Assembly: GCA_002423425.1 (NCBI GenBank)
Contig: DIWC01000006.1
Location: forward strand, 28,748 to 42,500
Length of the DNA stretch: 13,753 bases
Origin: Peptococcaceae bacterium UBA6116
GTDB lineage: Bacteria > Bacillota > Desulfitobacteriia > Desulfitobacteriales > Syntrophobotulaceae
Reading direction: 5' to 3'
In this document: in pieces, positions 6,329 to 13,009 of the stretch
Layout: each line of letters begins with the position of its first letter
Numbering within the stretch: the first letter of the stretch is position 1
Notes under the pieces: generated by a model
The model's input: only the letters and a program-made list of their open reading frames with translations
The model's database searches: none
Told to the model about the DNA's origin: nothing
Program-made: the position numbers and the translations under genes

Positions 6329-6880
6329 TCATATATTCTTCTTCATTCTGGTTACTAAATACAGCCACCGTTGCCTTCGGTGGTTCCCATTGACCGGACA
6401 GGTGGTGTAAAGTACTCTGATACTCATAGATAGCATGCCTTCTTCAGCAGCATTTACCAATGTGAATGGTGAATCATCTTCAAAATCTTCCGAATCCGGA
6501 GATTCAATCACTTTGAATTCCAGCTTACAAACCCTGTCCAAAATATCAACCACGGTTTTATACTCATTTAAGAGCAGCAAATCATGGCATCCACTGAAAA
6601 CTCTGTTCAGAAAACCCATCACCTGAAACGGATCATTATGCCATACTTTCCAATCATCCATATATCTGCCGTCATCATCAAACTCGTAATAATGTGTCTC
6701 ATATTCAAGATAAATATCACCATGATCTACCTTCTCACATAATTCTTCGATCTCTCCCTGACTTGGCATGTATATAACTTTCTTTTCACCGGAAAGCGAC
6801 ATTAAAAAACTTTGCTGTTCATTCTCCTCCAGTAATTTTGCCTGAGTCAAAATCCATTCTTCCTTTTCTGCTTCAGACAT
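6329..6880 (-). CDS. Uncharacterised acidic protein with a tail acquired from duplicated DNA
   Basis: 183 residues, no family that I can name with confidence. Residues 1-151 look like genuine protein: an acidic, aromatic-rich stretch (YLEYETHYYEFDDDGRYMDD) and a predicted helical part (FLNRVFSGCHDLLLLNEYKT, DILDRVCKLEFKV). Residues from about 153 on (RVLYTTCPVNGNHRRQRW...) are encoded by the duplicated segment, which also occurs without this gene at 12710-12908. The native C terminus is therefore lost and the gene is probably a 3'-truncated fragment. The start has AGGG only 4 nt upstream of the ATG, and a stop lies in frame just before it, so the N terminus may be lost too. It could belong to the same helical family as the 175-residue ORF at 13010-13537, but this is a guess. 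Confidence 0.5.
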   Translation of the reverse strand: MSEAEKEEWILTQAKLLEENEQQSFLMSLSGEKKVIYMPSQGEIEELCEKVDHGDIYLEYETHYYEFDDDGRYMDDWKVWHNDPFQVMGFLNRVFSGCHDLLLLNEYKTVVDILDRVCKLEFKVIESPDSEDFEDDSPFTLVNAAEEGMLSMSIRVLYTTCPVNGNHRRQRWLYLVTRMKKNI

Positions 6881-6941
6881 TTTCCCTAAATTTGTTTCAT
6901 CTATTAAAAAACCCTACATTTTAGTAGTTCTCAATCGACTT

Positions 6942-7163
6942 TCAATTTATTATCTTCGACATAAACCGATAATCACTTTCAAATTCGGTAATCGAGGACA
7001 ACAGAGGACCTAGTTCTGCAAAATCCTGCAACTTCTCAATGGCGTCCAAGGTGTCTGACACATTTTTTTGAGCGGCTGCAGGATTTTGTAATTCGTTATT
7101 GATATAGGTCCATATCTCGTCAAGGTCATTTAGTGCTTCGGGGGAATAAAGCAGTTTATTCAT
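6942..7163 (-). pseudogene. ParE/RelE-family toxin, truncated by an internal deletion
   Basis: The ATG at 7163 overlaps the antitoxin stop (ATGAATAA), the usual antitoxin-toxin coupling. It encodes 73 residues: MNKLLYSPEALNDLDEIWTY, AIEKLQDFAELGPLLSS and FESDYRF, typical of the N-terminal two thirds of ParE/RelE toxins. After YRF it reads MSKIIN and stops. In the next frame the DNA continues YVEDNKLKVD, which fits the expected later strand of such a toxin. So a short stretch between DYRF and YVED, probably about ten residues, was deleted with a frameshift. The catalytic/target-binding C terminus is lost, and the toxin is very likely dead. An upstream TTG at 7178 is a less likely start. Confidence 0.75.
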
Positions 7164-7416
7164 AAGCCTTTCCCTCAAAATGTGCTTTCACATCTTCATG
7201 CAGAACCCATCCTTTTTCTTCGCCTGATTTTCGTCCCTTATTAAGCTCGCTCATCAGCTTGATTGTCGCCTGTGTTTTTTCATAATCAGCAATGTCGACG
7301 AGGGCGTATCGGCCACGTCCATTCTTTGTTAAAAAAACAGGCTCGCCAACGGAAACATCGCGCAAGACCTCGTTGTAATTCCGTAAATCTGAAATGGGCT
7401 TTATTTTCGGCATCAC
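7156..7416 (-). CDS. Antitoxin, Phd/YefM family, paired with the broken ParE/RelE toxin
   Basis: 86 residues. The N-terminal Phd/YefM pattern is clear: KIKPISDLRNYNEVLRDV, then GEPVFLTKNGRGRYALVDIADYEK. The C-terminal tail that would bind the toxin (SGEEKGWVLHEDVKAHF) is complete. Two adjacent start codons fit AAGGAG: GTG at 7416 (6 nt spacing) and ATG at 7413 (9 nt). Such antitoxins bind their own promoter and neutralise the toxin. Here the gene is intact with a good promoter while its toxin is truncated, so it is now an orphan antitoxin. Confidence 0.85.
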   Translation of the reverse strand: MMPKIKPISDLRNYNEVLRDVSVGEPVFLTKNGRGRYALVDIADYEKTQATIKLMSELNKGRKSGEEKGWVLHEDVKAHFEGKAYE

Positions 7417-7443
7417 TATCAGCTCCTTTCTGCTGCTGTTATT

Positions 7444-7472
7444 ATTATATGTATATTATTCGTAAAATTCAA
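7444..7472 (-). promoter_or_regulatory. Promoter of the Phd/YefM-ParE operon
   Basis: On the minus strand TTGAAT (7472-7467), a 17-bp spacer and a perfect TATAAT (7449-7444) lie about 30 bp upstream of the antitoxin start. This is the clearest sigma-A promoter in the window. AT-rich near-palindromic sequence around the -10 could be the antitoxin's operator. Confidence 0.7.
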
Positions 7473-7591
7473 CAGCAATTACGTACATGATTTTCTAGTG
7501 TGGTACCAACAGGCAAAACCGTTTCTGTAAGGTTTGAGAATATAAAAAAGATGCCGTATCAATCTGTTATCCCCTTGCGAAGATATTATCT

Positions 7592-7690
7592 TCATTTGCT
7601 ACAGCACTTTCTCTTATTTCTTACTGCTGCCGCATGGACATGGATCATTTTGGGCAACTTAAGTACCCTTACAAGGTTCTCTAAACGATG
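7592..7690 (-). pseudogene. SEC-C motif protein, C-terminal relic
   Basis: On the minus strand one frame reads VAQNDPCPCGSSKK and stops. A one-base shift restores KCCSK and a natural stop at 7594-7592. Together these make the SEC-C zinc-binding motif (NDPCPCGSGKKYKKCC type) found at the C termini of SecA and many small Firmicute proteins. Upstream only REPCKGT can be read before another stop. Frame breaks on both sides show a dead gene end of about 30 codons. The parent protein cannot be named. Confidence 0.65.
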
Positions 7691-7794
7691 TTTCCATTTA
7701 TTCGGAGCAGGGTAAAAAATGAAAACAGTAATATCTAAAAATTACATTACAACTTCATGACATCTTTGTGTTTAAATAGTATAGAGGTGATTAA

Positions 7795-8442
7795 ATGGCT
7801 TCAATCTTGATTGTGGAAGATGACAAACCAATCAATGAGTTGATTGCGCGAAATCTAAAACTAGTAGGACATATCTGTGAACAAATATACGACGGACTCC
7901 AAGCTGTTATTCTTGCGAATACCAAAGTGTTTGATTTAATTGTACTTGATGTTATGCTACCGGGTCTGGATGGCTTTGAGGTCATTGAAAGAATATCGCC
8001 TACTCCGGTTATTTTTCTAACGGCAAAAGATGGTATTGGCGATCGGATCAATGGACTAAACATGGGCGCAGATGATTATATCGTTAAGCCTTTTGATACC
8101 TTGGAGTTATTAGCACGTGTAGAAGCTGTATTACGTCGGACGATGAAAGGAACACACACATTTACGGCAGACGATACCACAGTGGATTTGAACGGCCGAA
8201 AAGTGATGGTATGCGGCAGCGTTATTGATATGACCCCCCGGGAGTTTGACTTGCTTGAAGTGCTTATATGCAACCGCAATATTGCTCTTTCTCGGGAAAA
8301 ACTGCTGGAACTAGCGTGGGGCTATGATTTTATGGGCGATACACGAACAGTTGATGCGCACATTCAGAAACTGCGCAAAAAGCTTGGCTGGGAGAATCGA
8401 ATTAAGACTGTCTACAAGCTGGGCTACAGACTGGAGGGTTAG
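7795..8442 (+). CDS. OmpR/PhoB-family response regulator
   Basis: 215 residues. The receiver domain (1-about 115) has the acidic pocket E8, D9 and D10, the phospho-acceptor D52 (LIVLDVMLPGLDG), T76 (FLTAKD) and K98 (VKPFD). The C-terminal winged-helix DNA-binding domain (about 120-215) has MTPREFDLLEVL, REKLLELAWGYDF and the typical end RTVDAHIQKLRKKLG to VYKLGYRLEG. It would be phosphorylated by the adjacent kinase and then activate or repress promoters, probably including its own. The start ATG at 7795 has AGAGGTG 6 nt upstream. The stop is one base from the kinase start, so the two are co-translated. The cognate stimulus cannot be read from this protein. Confidence 0.95.
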   Translation: MASILIVEDDKPINELIARNLKLVGHICEQIYDGLQAVILANTKVFDLIVLDVMLPGLDGFEVIERISPTPVIFLTAKDGIGDRINGLNMGADDYIVKPFDTLELLARVEAVLRRTMKGTHTFTADDTTVDLNGRKVMVCGSVIDMTPREFDLLEVLICNRNIALSREKLLELAWGYDFMGDTRTVDAHIQKLRKKLGWENRIKTVYKLGYRLEG

Positions 8443-8443
8443 C

Positions 8444-9919
8444 ATGAAATTTTGGCAAAAGGCATTCGTACTCACCCTCCTTCTGTTTGTCCTTGCTTTT
8501 GATACGGGAATTTTCTTGCTTGCCGATTATTCTTATAAATCCAGCCTGCAAAACTATCGTGAACGTTCCTTTGGTGAGCATTATTTTATTGCCTCTTCAT
8601 TTTCTACCGATTTGAGCGCAATTCTAAAGAGAGAGGGCGACCAAACAATTGCCATTCAATCGTTATTCACCTCTTATGATAGCTATTACAAAAAGCAAAA
8701 TGTTACCCTTGCTCTTTTGCAAAATAGAAAGCTTCTATTTGGCAGTCTGCCACAATCAGTGGTCGAAAGCCAAAAATTACAGAGTCTTGATGGTGAGCGT
8801 CGCTCACTAATACAAAATATCGAAGATAAGAAGTACCTTTTGGTATCAGGCACTTTACCTGAGCCTTTACAATATACGTTGATTTATGCCTACGATTTAT
8901 CTGAAGTGATGCAATCGCAGGCCAAATTGACACAGTTTTTGATAGGCGTCAGTGCTGTCATTACCTCCCTTTTAGCCTTTTCTTTGTTCTTAATCTTCAA
9001 GAAATTAACACGGCCAATCAATGAATTGCAAAAGGCTACAGCTCGAATTACGACGGGCGAGTATGGTAATCGTGTTCCGGTATACGGGCGCGATGAAATC
9101 GCCGAACTTGCCAAGTCTTTCAATTTGATGGCTGGAGAGGTTGAAGCTAAAATCGAAGAGCTTCGGCTATCGGCAGAGCAGAAACAGCAGTTCATCGACA
9201 ACCTGGCACACGAGCTACGCACCCCACTTACTACCATCAAAGGATATGCGCAATACCTGCAACAGGTGAACCTCACCGACGATGAACGCATTGAATCCCT
9301 CAACTTCATCCTGTCGGATGTTAACCGCATTCAGGCCATGGCAAGCAAGCTGCTTGACTTGGCTCTAACTCGAAGCGGAGCCATTGAATTTCAGGAAATC
9401 CAGGTATCCTCGCTTTTTGAAAGGGTGTCGGAAGCTATGAAAATGCGGCTAAATCAAAATGCCCTAAAAATCGCCACCCAAAGCCAATTAAATACTATTT
9501 GGGGCGATGCTTTTTTGCTGGAAAGTCTTCTTTGTAATCTTGTTGATAATGCCATCAAGGCAAGCCCGTTCGGCAGTACAATTTGGCTTAGCGGCTTAGA
9601 TGAAAATCATGGCGTTATTGAGGTTCGAGATGAAGGAAAAGGGATGAGTGCCGATGAGGCTCTGCATGTTACTCAGGCATTTTACCGTGTGGACAAGGCC
9701 CGCACTCGAGAAGCAGGAGGTACAGGGCTGGGACTTGCCCTTTGCCAACAGATTGCTAAGCGGCACAAGGCATCATTAGAGATCCTTTCAGACCTTGGCC
9801 AAGGGACACGGATCCGCTTATGTTTTACAACTTCATCACAACTCGACGATAACACCATAACCTCCACCAATTATTATGAGGATGTAACGTTACAAAATAA
9901 TTTGGAGGTGGACTCATGA
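8444..9919 (+). CDS. Membrane sensor histidine kinase
   Basis: 491 residues from the ATG at 8444, one base after the regulator's stop. An in-frame upstream start at 8324 lies inside the regulator gene and is rejected. TM1 is about 8-28, an extracytoplasmic sensor about 29-163, TM2 about 164-186 and HAMP about 187-240. The dimerisation/phosphoacceptor helix has H256 in NLAHELRTPLTTIKGY. The ATPase domain has the N box (NLVDNAIKA, N365 and N369), G1 (DEGKGM, 396-401) and G2 (GGTGLGLAL, 425-433). All catalytic motifs are present, so it should autophosphorylate on H256 and pass the phosphate to D52 of the regulator. The sensor region has no domain I can name. The stop overlaps the next gene's start (ATGA). 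The about 25 residues after the ATPase core are polar and perhaps dispensable. Confidence 0.95.
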   Translation: MKFWQKAFVLTLLLFVLAFDTGIFLLADYSYKSSLQNYRERSFGEHYFIASSFSTDLSAILKREGDQTIAIQSLFTSYDSYYKKQNVTLALLQNRKLLFGSLPQSVVESQKLQSLDGERRSLIQNIEDKKYLLVSGTLPEPLQYTLIYAYDLSEVMQSQAKLTQFLIGVSAVITSLLAFSLFLIFKKLTRPINELQKATARITTGEYGNRVPVYGRDEIAELAKSFNLMAGEVEAKIEELRLSAEQKQQFIDNLAHELRTPLTTIKGYAQYLQQVNLTDDERIESLNFILSDVNRIQAMASKLLDLALTRSGAIEFQEIQVSSLFERVSEAMKMRLNQNALKIATQSQLNTIWGDAFLLESLLCNLVDNAIKASPFGSTIWLSGLDENHGVIEVRDEGKGMSADEALHVTQAFYRVDKARTREAGGTGLGLALCQQIAKRHKASLEILSDLGQGTRIRLCFTTSSQLDDNTITSTNYYEDVTLQNNLEVDS

Positions 9920-10752
9920 ACAAGGTAAGAAAAAGGTTAGTATCAGCAAGCATACTATTATTTTCGACGGTTTTATTGGTAGGTGGAGCATTTGGAATCT
10001 CGTCTGCACTTGCTTATACAGCAGCAGCAGAGGAAGGCAAAATAATTTCCGATAATACGGTGATTTTAGCCTCGGGTATAGGAAAAGTAGCCAACAATGT
10101 TATTTCAGGGACTCCACGTTACACCATAGTTGATTCTGATAAGGCAGGCGCAATGTACCAGCCCTCCGCCAAGGACATATCCAAGGAAAAGGCCGTCTCT
10201 TATGCGGCTGACAAAATTACACAAATGTTTGACGATAAGTTGGATGGTAGCCGTGCCATTGTGAACTTCAGTAAATCCTATAGTAAAGTCATTCTCAAGG
10301 ACGTGTGGGTGGTGAACTTTCAGACAGCTGATCAAAATAAGATGTATTGGAGCAGTATTGATTCTGTCACAGGTGAGGTGTATGACATTACCTTGTTTGA
10401 CAAATCCAAAGACCCTCTTAATATCGGAGTTGAACCTGAGAATATGACCCCTGAACAAAAGCAGGCTTTACAAGAGGCTTCAGATAAACAAATCGCCCAA
10501 AGCGACGCTATATTACGCGACAACAATCGTTTTATAGAAGCAGCAAGTGATATTGTCAATGCTAATCTCCTAAATGGTCGCACTGTGGTTTCTTCAAAGT
10601 TTAATAGCTTGGGTAGTGTAAACGGCAGACTCGTGCTAGATGTTGCCGTATCTATGTCCGACGGAAGTGGTTATTTAATACAGCTTGATGGATTCACACG
10701 TGAGCTGGTAGGCTATAGTACCCGGCCAGACGGAGTTAAAGAAGCTCGATAA
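9916..10752 (+). CDS. Exported protein with PepSY/YcdB-like region, third gene of the two-component operon
   Basis: 278 residues. A basic N terminus (MNKVRKR) precedes a hydrophobic stretch (about 8-33, SASILLFSTVLLVGGAFGIS) ending in ALAYTAAA, a plausible signal-peptidase site. It is therefore secreted or membrane-anchored. The mature part resembles PepSY/YcdB-like modules: helix KEKAVSYAADKIT, then strands KDVWVVNFQT, YWSSIDSVTGEVYDI and later GYLIQLDGFTRELVGYS. The relation is judged from pattern only. The ATG overlaps the kinase stop by 4 nt and has GGAGGTG upstream. Because it is made together with the kinase, it may act outside the membrane as a modulator of the sensor or as the system's effector; this is inference. 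Confidence 0.75.
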   Translation: MNKVRKRLVSASILLFSTVLLVGGAFGISSALAYTAAAEEGKIISDNTVILASGIGKVANNVISGTPRYTIVDSDKAGAMYQPSAKDISKEKAVSYAADKITQMFDDKLDGSRAIVNFSKSYSKVILKDVWVVNFQTADQNKMYWSSIDSVTGEVYDITLFDKSKDPLNIGVEPENMTPEQKQALQEASDKQIAQSDAILRDNNRFIEAASDIVNANLLNGRTVVSSKFNSLGSVNGRLVLDVAVSMSDGSGYLIQLDGFTRELVGYSTRPDGVKEAR

Positions 10753-10805
10753 AAAAGTTTTTTACGGATTTGACTAGCCATAAATATTTTTCGGGATACA
10801 CCCGC

Positions 10806-10854
10806 ACAAAAGCTCAATGATCTCACCTTTTGAGACTCCATTGAGCTTTTGTTT
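10806..10854 (+). terminator. Strong intrinsic terminator of the two-component operon
   Basis: Arms ACAAAAGCTCAATG (10806-10819) and CATTGAGCTTTTGT (10839-10852) pair perfectly. Inside is a second stem, TCTCA/TGAGA (10821-10825, 10831-10835), with a CCTTT loop. The 3' arm is T-rich and runs into TTT. It lies 54 bp after the stop of the exported-protein gene. Confidence 0.85.
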
Positions 10855-10859
10855 AAGTT

Positions 10860-11215
10860 GAACGGCAGTTAATAGTTTAATTCGGCTTTCATACACTAGC
10901 TTTATTCTTTATAGAAAAAACTTCATATTCTCTTAACGTATTTAAAAAACTTACGTCGTTATCGTTTTTTCTGGATGCAGTTAGTGAGGGCTTTACGACG
11001 TTTCTTTATACTAAAGTTATAATCTTAAAATATTACTTTTTCGACAGCAAAACACAATTTTCAACATGCCTTGAGTGTGCAAAAAAGATGCCCATCGAAC
11101 CTCGTACCCCCTTGGTGTAAGGTTATATTTCTGAATAGATCACCTTTGAATGCAATTTTTTCAAAGCCCTTATTGTCTGCCTTTTCTGGACTCTTTAGCA
11201 TTTCTCATCTCCAAC
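10860..11215. other. Intergenic stretch, no convincing gene
   Basis: AT-rich DNA between two terminators. The only frame with a start and RBS is a 46-codon ORF on the minus strand (listed separately). A 7-bp inverted repeat (ACGTCGT/ACGACGT, about 10953-10999) is too short and too widely spaced to interpret. I see nothing else. Confidence 0.5.
11061..11201 (-). CDS. Possible 46-residue small ORF, doubtful
   Basis: The ATG at 11201 has GGAG about 8 nt upstream; the frame runs to a stop at 11063-11061 and encodes MLKSPEKADNKGFEKIAFKG... ending HLFCTLKAC. It lies just past the terminator of the intact toxin gene, so it would need its own promoter, and none is evident. Part of it (QGGTRFDGHLFCTLK) resembles a frame at about 7590-7530 (QGDNRLIRHLFYILK), also next to gene relics. 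This hints at a shared decayed sequence and not at a working gene. No family recognised. Confidence 0.2.
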   Translation of the reverse strand: MLKSPEKADNKGFEKIAFKGDLFRNITLHQGGTRFDGHLFCTLKAC

Positions 11216-11239
11216 TAAAAAACAGCCCGAAAGCTGTTT
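11216..11239 (-). terminator. Intrinsic terminator of the intact toxin-antitoxin operon
   Basis: On the minus strand AAACAGC (11239-11233) and GCTGTTT (11226-11220) pair around a 6-nt loop (TTTCGG) and run into TTTT. It sits 9 bp beyond the toxin stop codon. Confidence 0.75.
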
Positions 11240-11247
11240 CATCATAC

Positions 11248-11610
11248 TTATAGTTCTTGGATTTTTTCAAAGACATCGTCAAAAATACTGTCGCCATACT
11301 TTTTATAGAGCTTTGCCGCAAGCTCATAGCAGTAATCATCATCACGCTCAGATACAACGGTAATATTCATGATTTCTTGGTCACGGACAAGTGTATACAC
11401 AACTCTTATCCCAATATCCCTATACTTTATTTTGAAAAATCCGGTTAAGTTGTTCCCACCCTTGTTTCCAAGCGGCTTACCATAACCATTTGGAGTTGCC
11501 AGAGGATTTTGACTTACTTTATACATACCTTTTAATACTTGAATTTTCATGCCTTTATCAAGTCTGTTAAAATCATTCCGGGCTTCAGTGGTGATCTTTA
11601 TTATGAACAT
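11248..11610 (-). CDS. RelE-like toxin, intact copy
   Basis: 120 residues, the usual size for the RelE/ParE fold. It shows KITTEARNDFNRLDKGMKIQ (N-terminal helix), PNGYGKPLGN followed by FFKIKYRDIGIRVVYTLV (central strands with basic residues) and ITVVSERDDDYCYELAAKLYKKYG at the end. RelE-type toxins cleave mRNA on the ribosome. ParE relatives poison gyrase, and sequence alone does not decide between them here. Residues 45-120 are exactly what the chimera at 5477-5809 lacks, so this copy shows the ancestral gene. The ATG at 11610 overlaps the antitoxin stop by one base (TAATG), and a terminator follows. The gene appears fully functional. Confidence 0.88.
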   Translation of the reverse strand: MFIIKITTEARNDFNRLDKGMKIQVLKGMYKVSQNPLATPNGYGKPLGNKGGNNLTGFFKIKYRDIGIRVVYTLVRDQEIMNITVVSERDDDYCYELAAKLYKKYGDSIFDDVFEKIQEL

Positions 11611-11996
11611 TACTCAATCTCCACACTATCCGCACCCGCAACAATTTCATCCATGTCAAAACCTTGCTCCTTCACAAAATCTTCAAAGTCAACTGCAGTT
11701 TCAGGATCAAAGCTTTCCATTCTGCTCTCAGCAAGCTTAAAAAGCCTTGCTTCCTCAATTTTTTCGAGCAAGGCTTCCATTTTGGCTGCCTTTTTAACTA
11801 GTTCTCTATATGATTCCATGGACACAACGATTGCTGTTGGCTGGTTATTTTTAAGCACAATATATTCGGTATTGTTGTTTTTAACATCGTCAAAGATTTT
11901 TGATGTTTTTCCTTTGCTAAGTTCGGATATAGATACTAAATGCTCTGTAAATTTCAATAAATTTTCATTTACATCCACAACGGCACCTGCTTTCAT
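11610..11996 (-). CDS. Antitoxin, Phd/YefM-like, copy 2 (paired with the intact toxin)
   Basis: 128 residues from the ATG at 11996 (a GTG at 12005 is an alternative), preceded by AAGGAG, a stronger RBS than in copy 1. The Phd/YefM fold is at the N terminus, with an acidic helical toxin-binding tail. It differs from copy 1 by a single leucine for phenylalanine. It ends by overlapping the toxin start and forms a complete two-gene operon with it. It would neutralise the toxin and repress the operon. Its upstream region is split by the group II intron between the -10 (12020-12015) and anything further upstream. Transcription must therefore start inside the intron end, from a hybrid promoter, or come through the intron. 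Confidence 0.87.
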   Translation of the reverse strand: MKAGAVVDVNENLLKFTEHLVSISELSKGKTSKIFDDVKNNNTEYIVLKNNQPTAIVVSMESYRELVKKAAKMEALLEKIEEARLFKLAESRMESFDPETAVDFEDFVKEQGFDMDEIVAGADSVEIE

Positions 11997-12028
11997 GTTT
12001 CTCACTCTCCTTATATTATATGCCTATC

Positions 12029-12709
12029 CTTGAGTAAACAAGGGCGTTACCGCCCAAGCTCCTCGACGGAACCGTACTTGCCCTATTAAGGCATACGGCT
12101 CTTCATGTTGCATTGCTCAGTTTCCTAAGCATAGAACAAGCTATTGCACGTATCGTTATCAGCTCTTGTCTGCAACACAGCAATCGACTTGAATCTGCAA
12201 CATGCTAACTCCTTCCCTCCATTTGCTTTCACAAATTTCTACGGTACTATAAGTTAGTCGGACTTCCTATAATGCTTTTGCTCGTCTTACTCGTTCCCTT
12301 GCTTGATTTCGCATACTGATTTCTCAGACATTATAGGATCTCAGCTGTTCTAATAGCATACTTATCATCAAACTCGCCAAGCTCTCAGACCCCGGAAGAG
12401 TCATGCAAATCTCACCATTTACGATTTGCACAATGTTGCCTGCTACCACTATAACGGCATCGACCTCTTCGTTTAGATAATAATTTCGTGGCTCAATAGC
12501 TTCACTTGCATTTCGGCTCGTTTGCTCCCCGCCCTACGCTTAAACCTAGTGTTACCATTTCGGCTCCAAGGACTAGGTACAGGCTACTGGTTAGGTATTA
12601 CCTGATAGGGTTTCCCTACCGTATGTTATTAGCTTACTAATGAAGGCAGAATTGCTTCCGCTTCCAAGAGGAAACAACACGCTCATGCGTGCTGCTTCGC
12701 AGCTCGCAC
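12029..12709 (-). ncRNA. ORF-less group II intron (681 nt)
   Basis: On the minus strand it begins GTGCG (12709-12705), a canonical group II 5' end. Domain V is at 12101-12069: GAGCCGTAT pairs with GTACGGTTC, with the AGC triad, a 2-nt AA bulge and an upper stem. Domain VI (12064-12032) has a GTAA tetraloop, stem GGGCG/CGCCC and a bulged A (12035) seven nucleotides from the 3' end, the expected branch point. Domain IV is closed by the perfect arms CATGTTGCA/TGCAACATG (12104-12112, 12196-12204). It is only about 100 nt long and encodes no reverse transcriptase or maturase. The duplicated segment at 5677-6426 is the uninterrupted site, so the ends are exact. Splicing or mobility would need a maturase from elsewhere in the genome. 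Confidence 0.88.
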
Positions 12710-13009
12710 TATAAAATGATTATACTACAAATCATTGATTTTATCTGTAATTTTACTAAAAATTTTTATGAAAATTTTACTCCAATTCCCGTAAGGTAGT
12801 ACCTTTACTTTCATATATTCTTCTTCATTCTGGTTACTAAATACAGCCACCGTTGCCCTCGGTGGTTCCCATTGACCGGACAGGTGGTGTAAAGTACTCT
12901 GATACTCAACAATTCAGTTAAAAATATAGCCTTCAACCTCTTCATCTATCAATGTTCATCTTCCTTTTGCGAAATTCATCTTTCGAAAAGGTCTTTATTT
13001 TAAGTATTG
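12710..13009. other. Duplicated leader DNA and gap, no gene
   Basis: 12710-12908 repeats 6228-6426. It contains the inverted repeat CCACCG/CGGTGG with a 7-nt loop, also present at 6365-6383. Two minus-strand frames stay open through it, one being the tail of the 183-residue ORF in the other copy, but neither has an independent start here. 12909-13009 is AT-rich and I see nothing in it. Confidence 0.5.

Larger units (their letters stand above)
5677..6426. repeat. Large direct duplication, copy 1 (antitoxin segment, empty intron site)
   Basis: Positions 5677-6227 match 11478-12028 at a constant offset of 5801. Positions 6228-6426 match 12710-12908 at an offset of 6482, the extra 681 being the intron in the other copy. 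I find about nine substitutions and no other indels (5697, 5742, 5787, 5802, 5804, 5805, and one each near 6120, 6210 and 6376). Both edges are sharp: radical SAM sequence on the left, the 183-residue ORF on the right. Confidence 0.9.
11478..12908. repeat. Large direct duplication, copy 2 (intact toxin, intron-containing)
   Basis: Same segment as 5677-6426, plus a 681-bp intron at 12029-12709. The toxin extends leftwards beyond the duplication here, so this copy keeps the complete toxin gene. The right edge at 12908 borders the 101 bp before the 175-residue ORF. Confidence 0.9.

Noticed and set aside
6365..6383. CCACCG/CGGTGG hairpin as a terminator
   Set aside because: No T tract on either strand, and it is within an open reading frame in copy 1.
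7500..7715. 71-residue plus-strand ORF
   Set aside because: Starts with GTG, no good RBS, and its DNA is better explained by the SEC-C relic on the opposite strand.
7735..7790. Autoregulatory direct repeats upstream of the response regulator
   Set aside because: ATTAC-ATTAC and TTCATGACA resemble half-sites only loosely, and the spacing does not form a clear OmpR-type repeat.
8324..8443. Longer histidine kinase starting at 8324
   Set aside because: The extension lies wholly inside the response regulator gene. The ATG at 8444, one base after the regulator stop, is followed directly by the first membrane segment.
12029..12709. Insertion sequence or MITE in duplicated copy 2
   Set aside because: No terminal inverted repeats, no target duplication and no transposase. 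Domain V, domain VI and the GTGCG end fit a group II intron instead.
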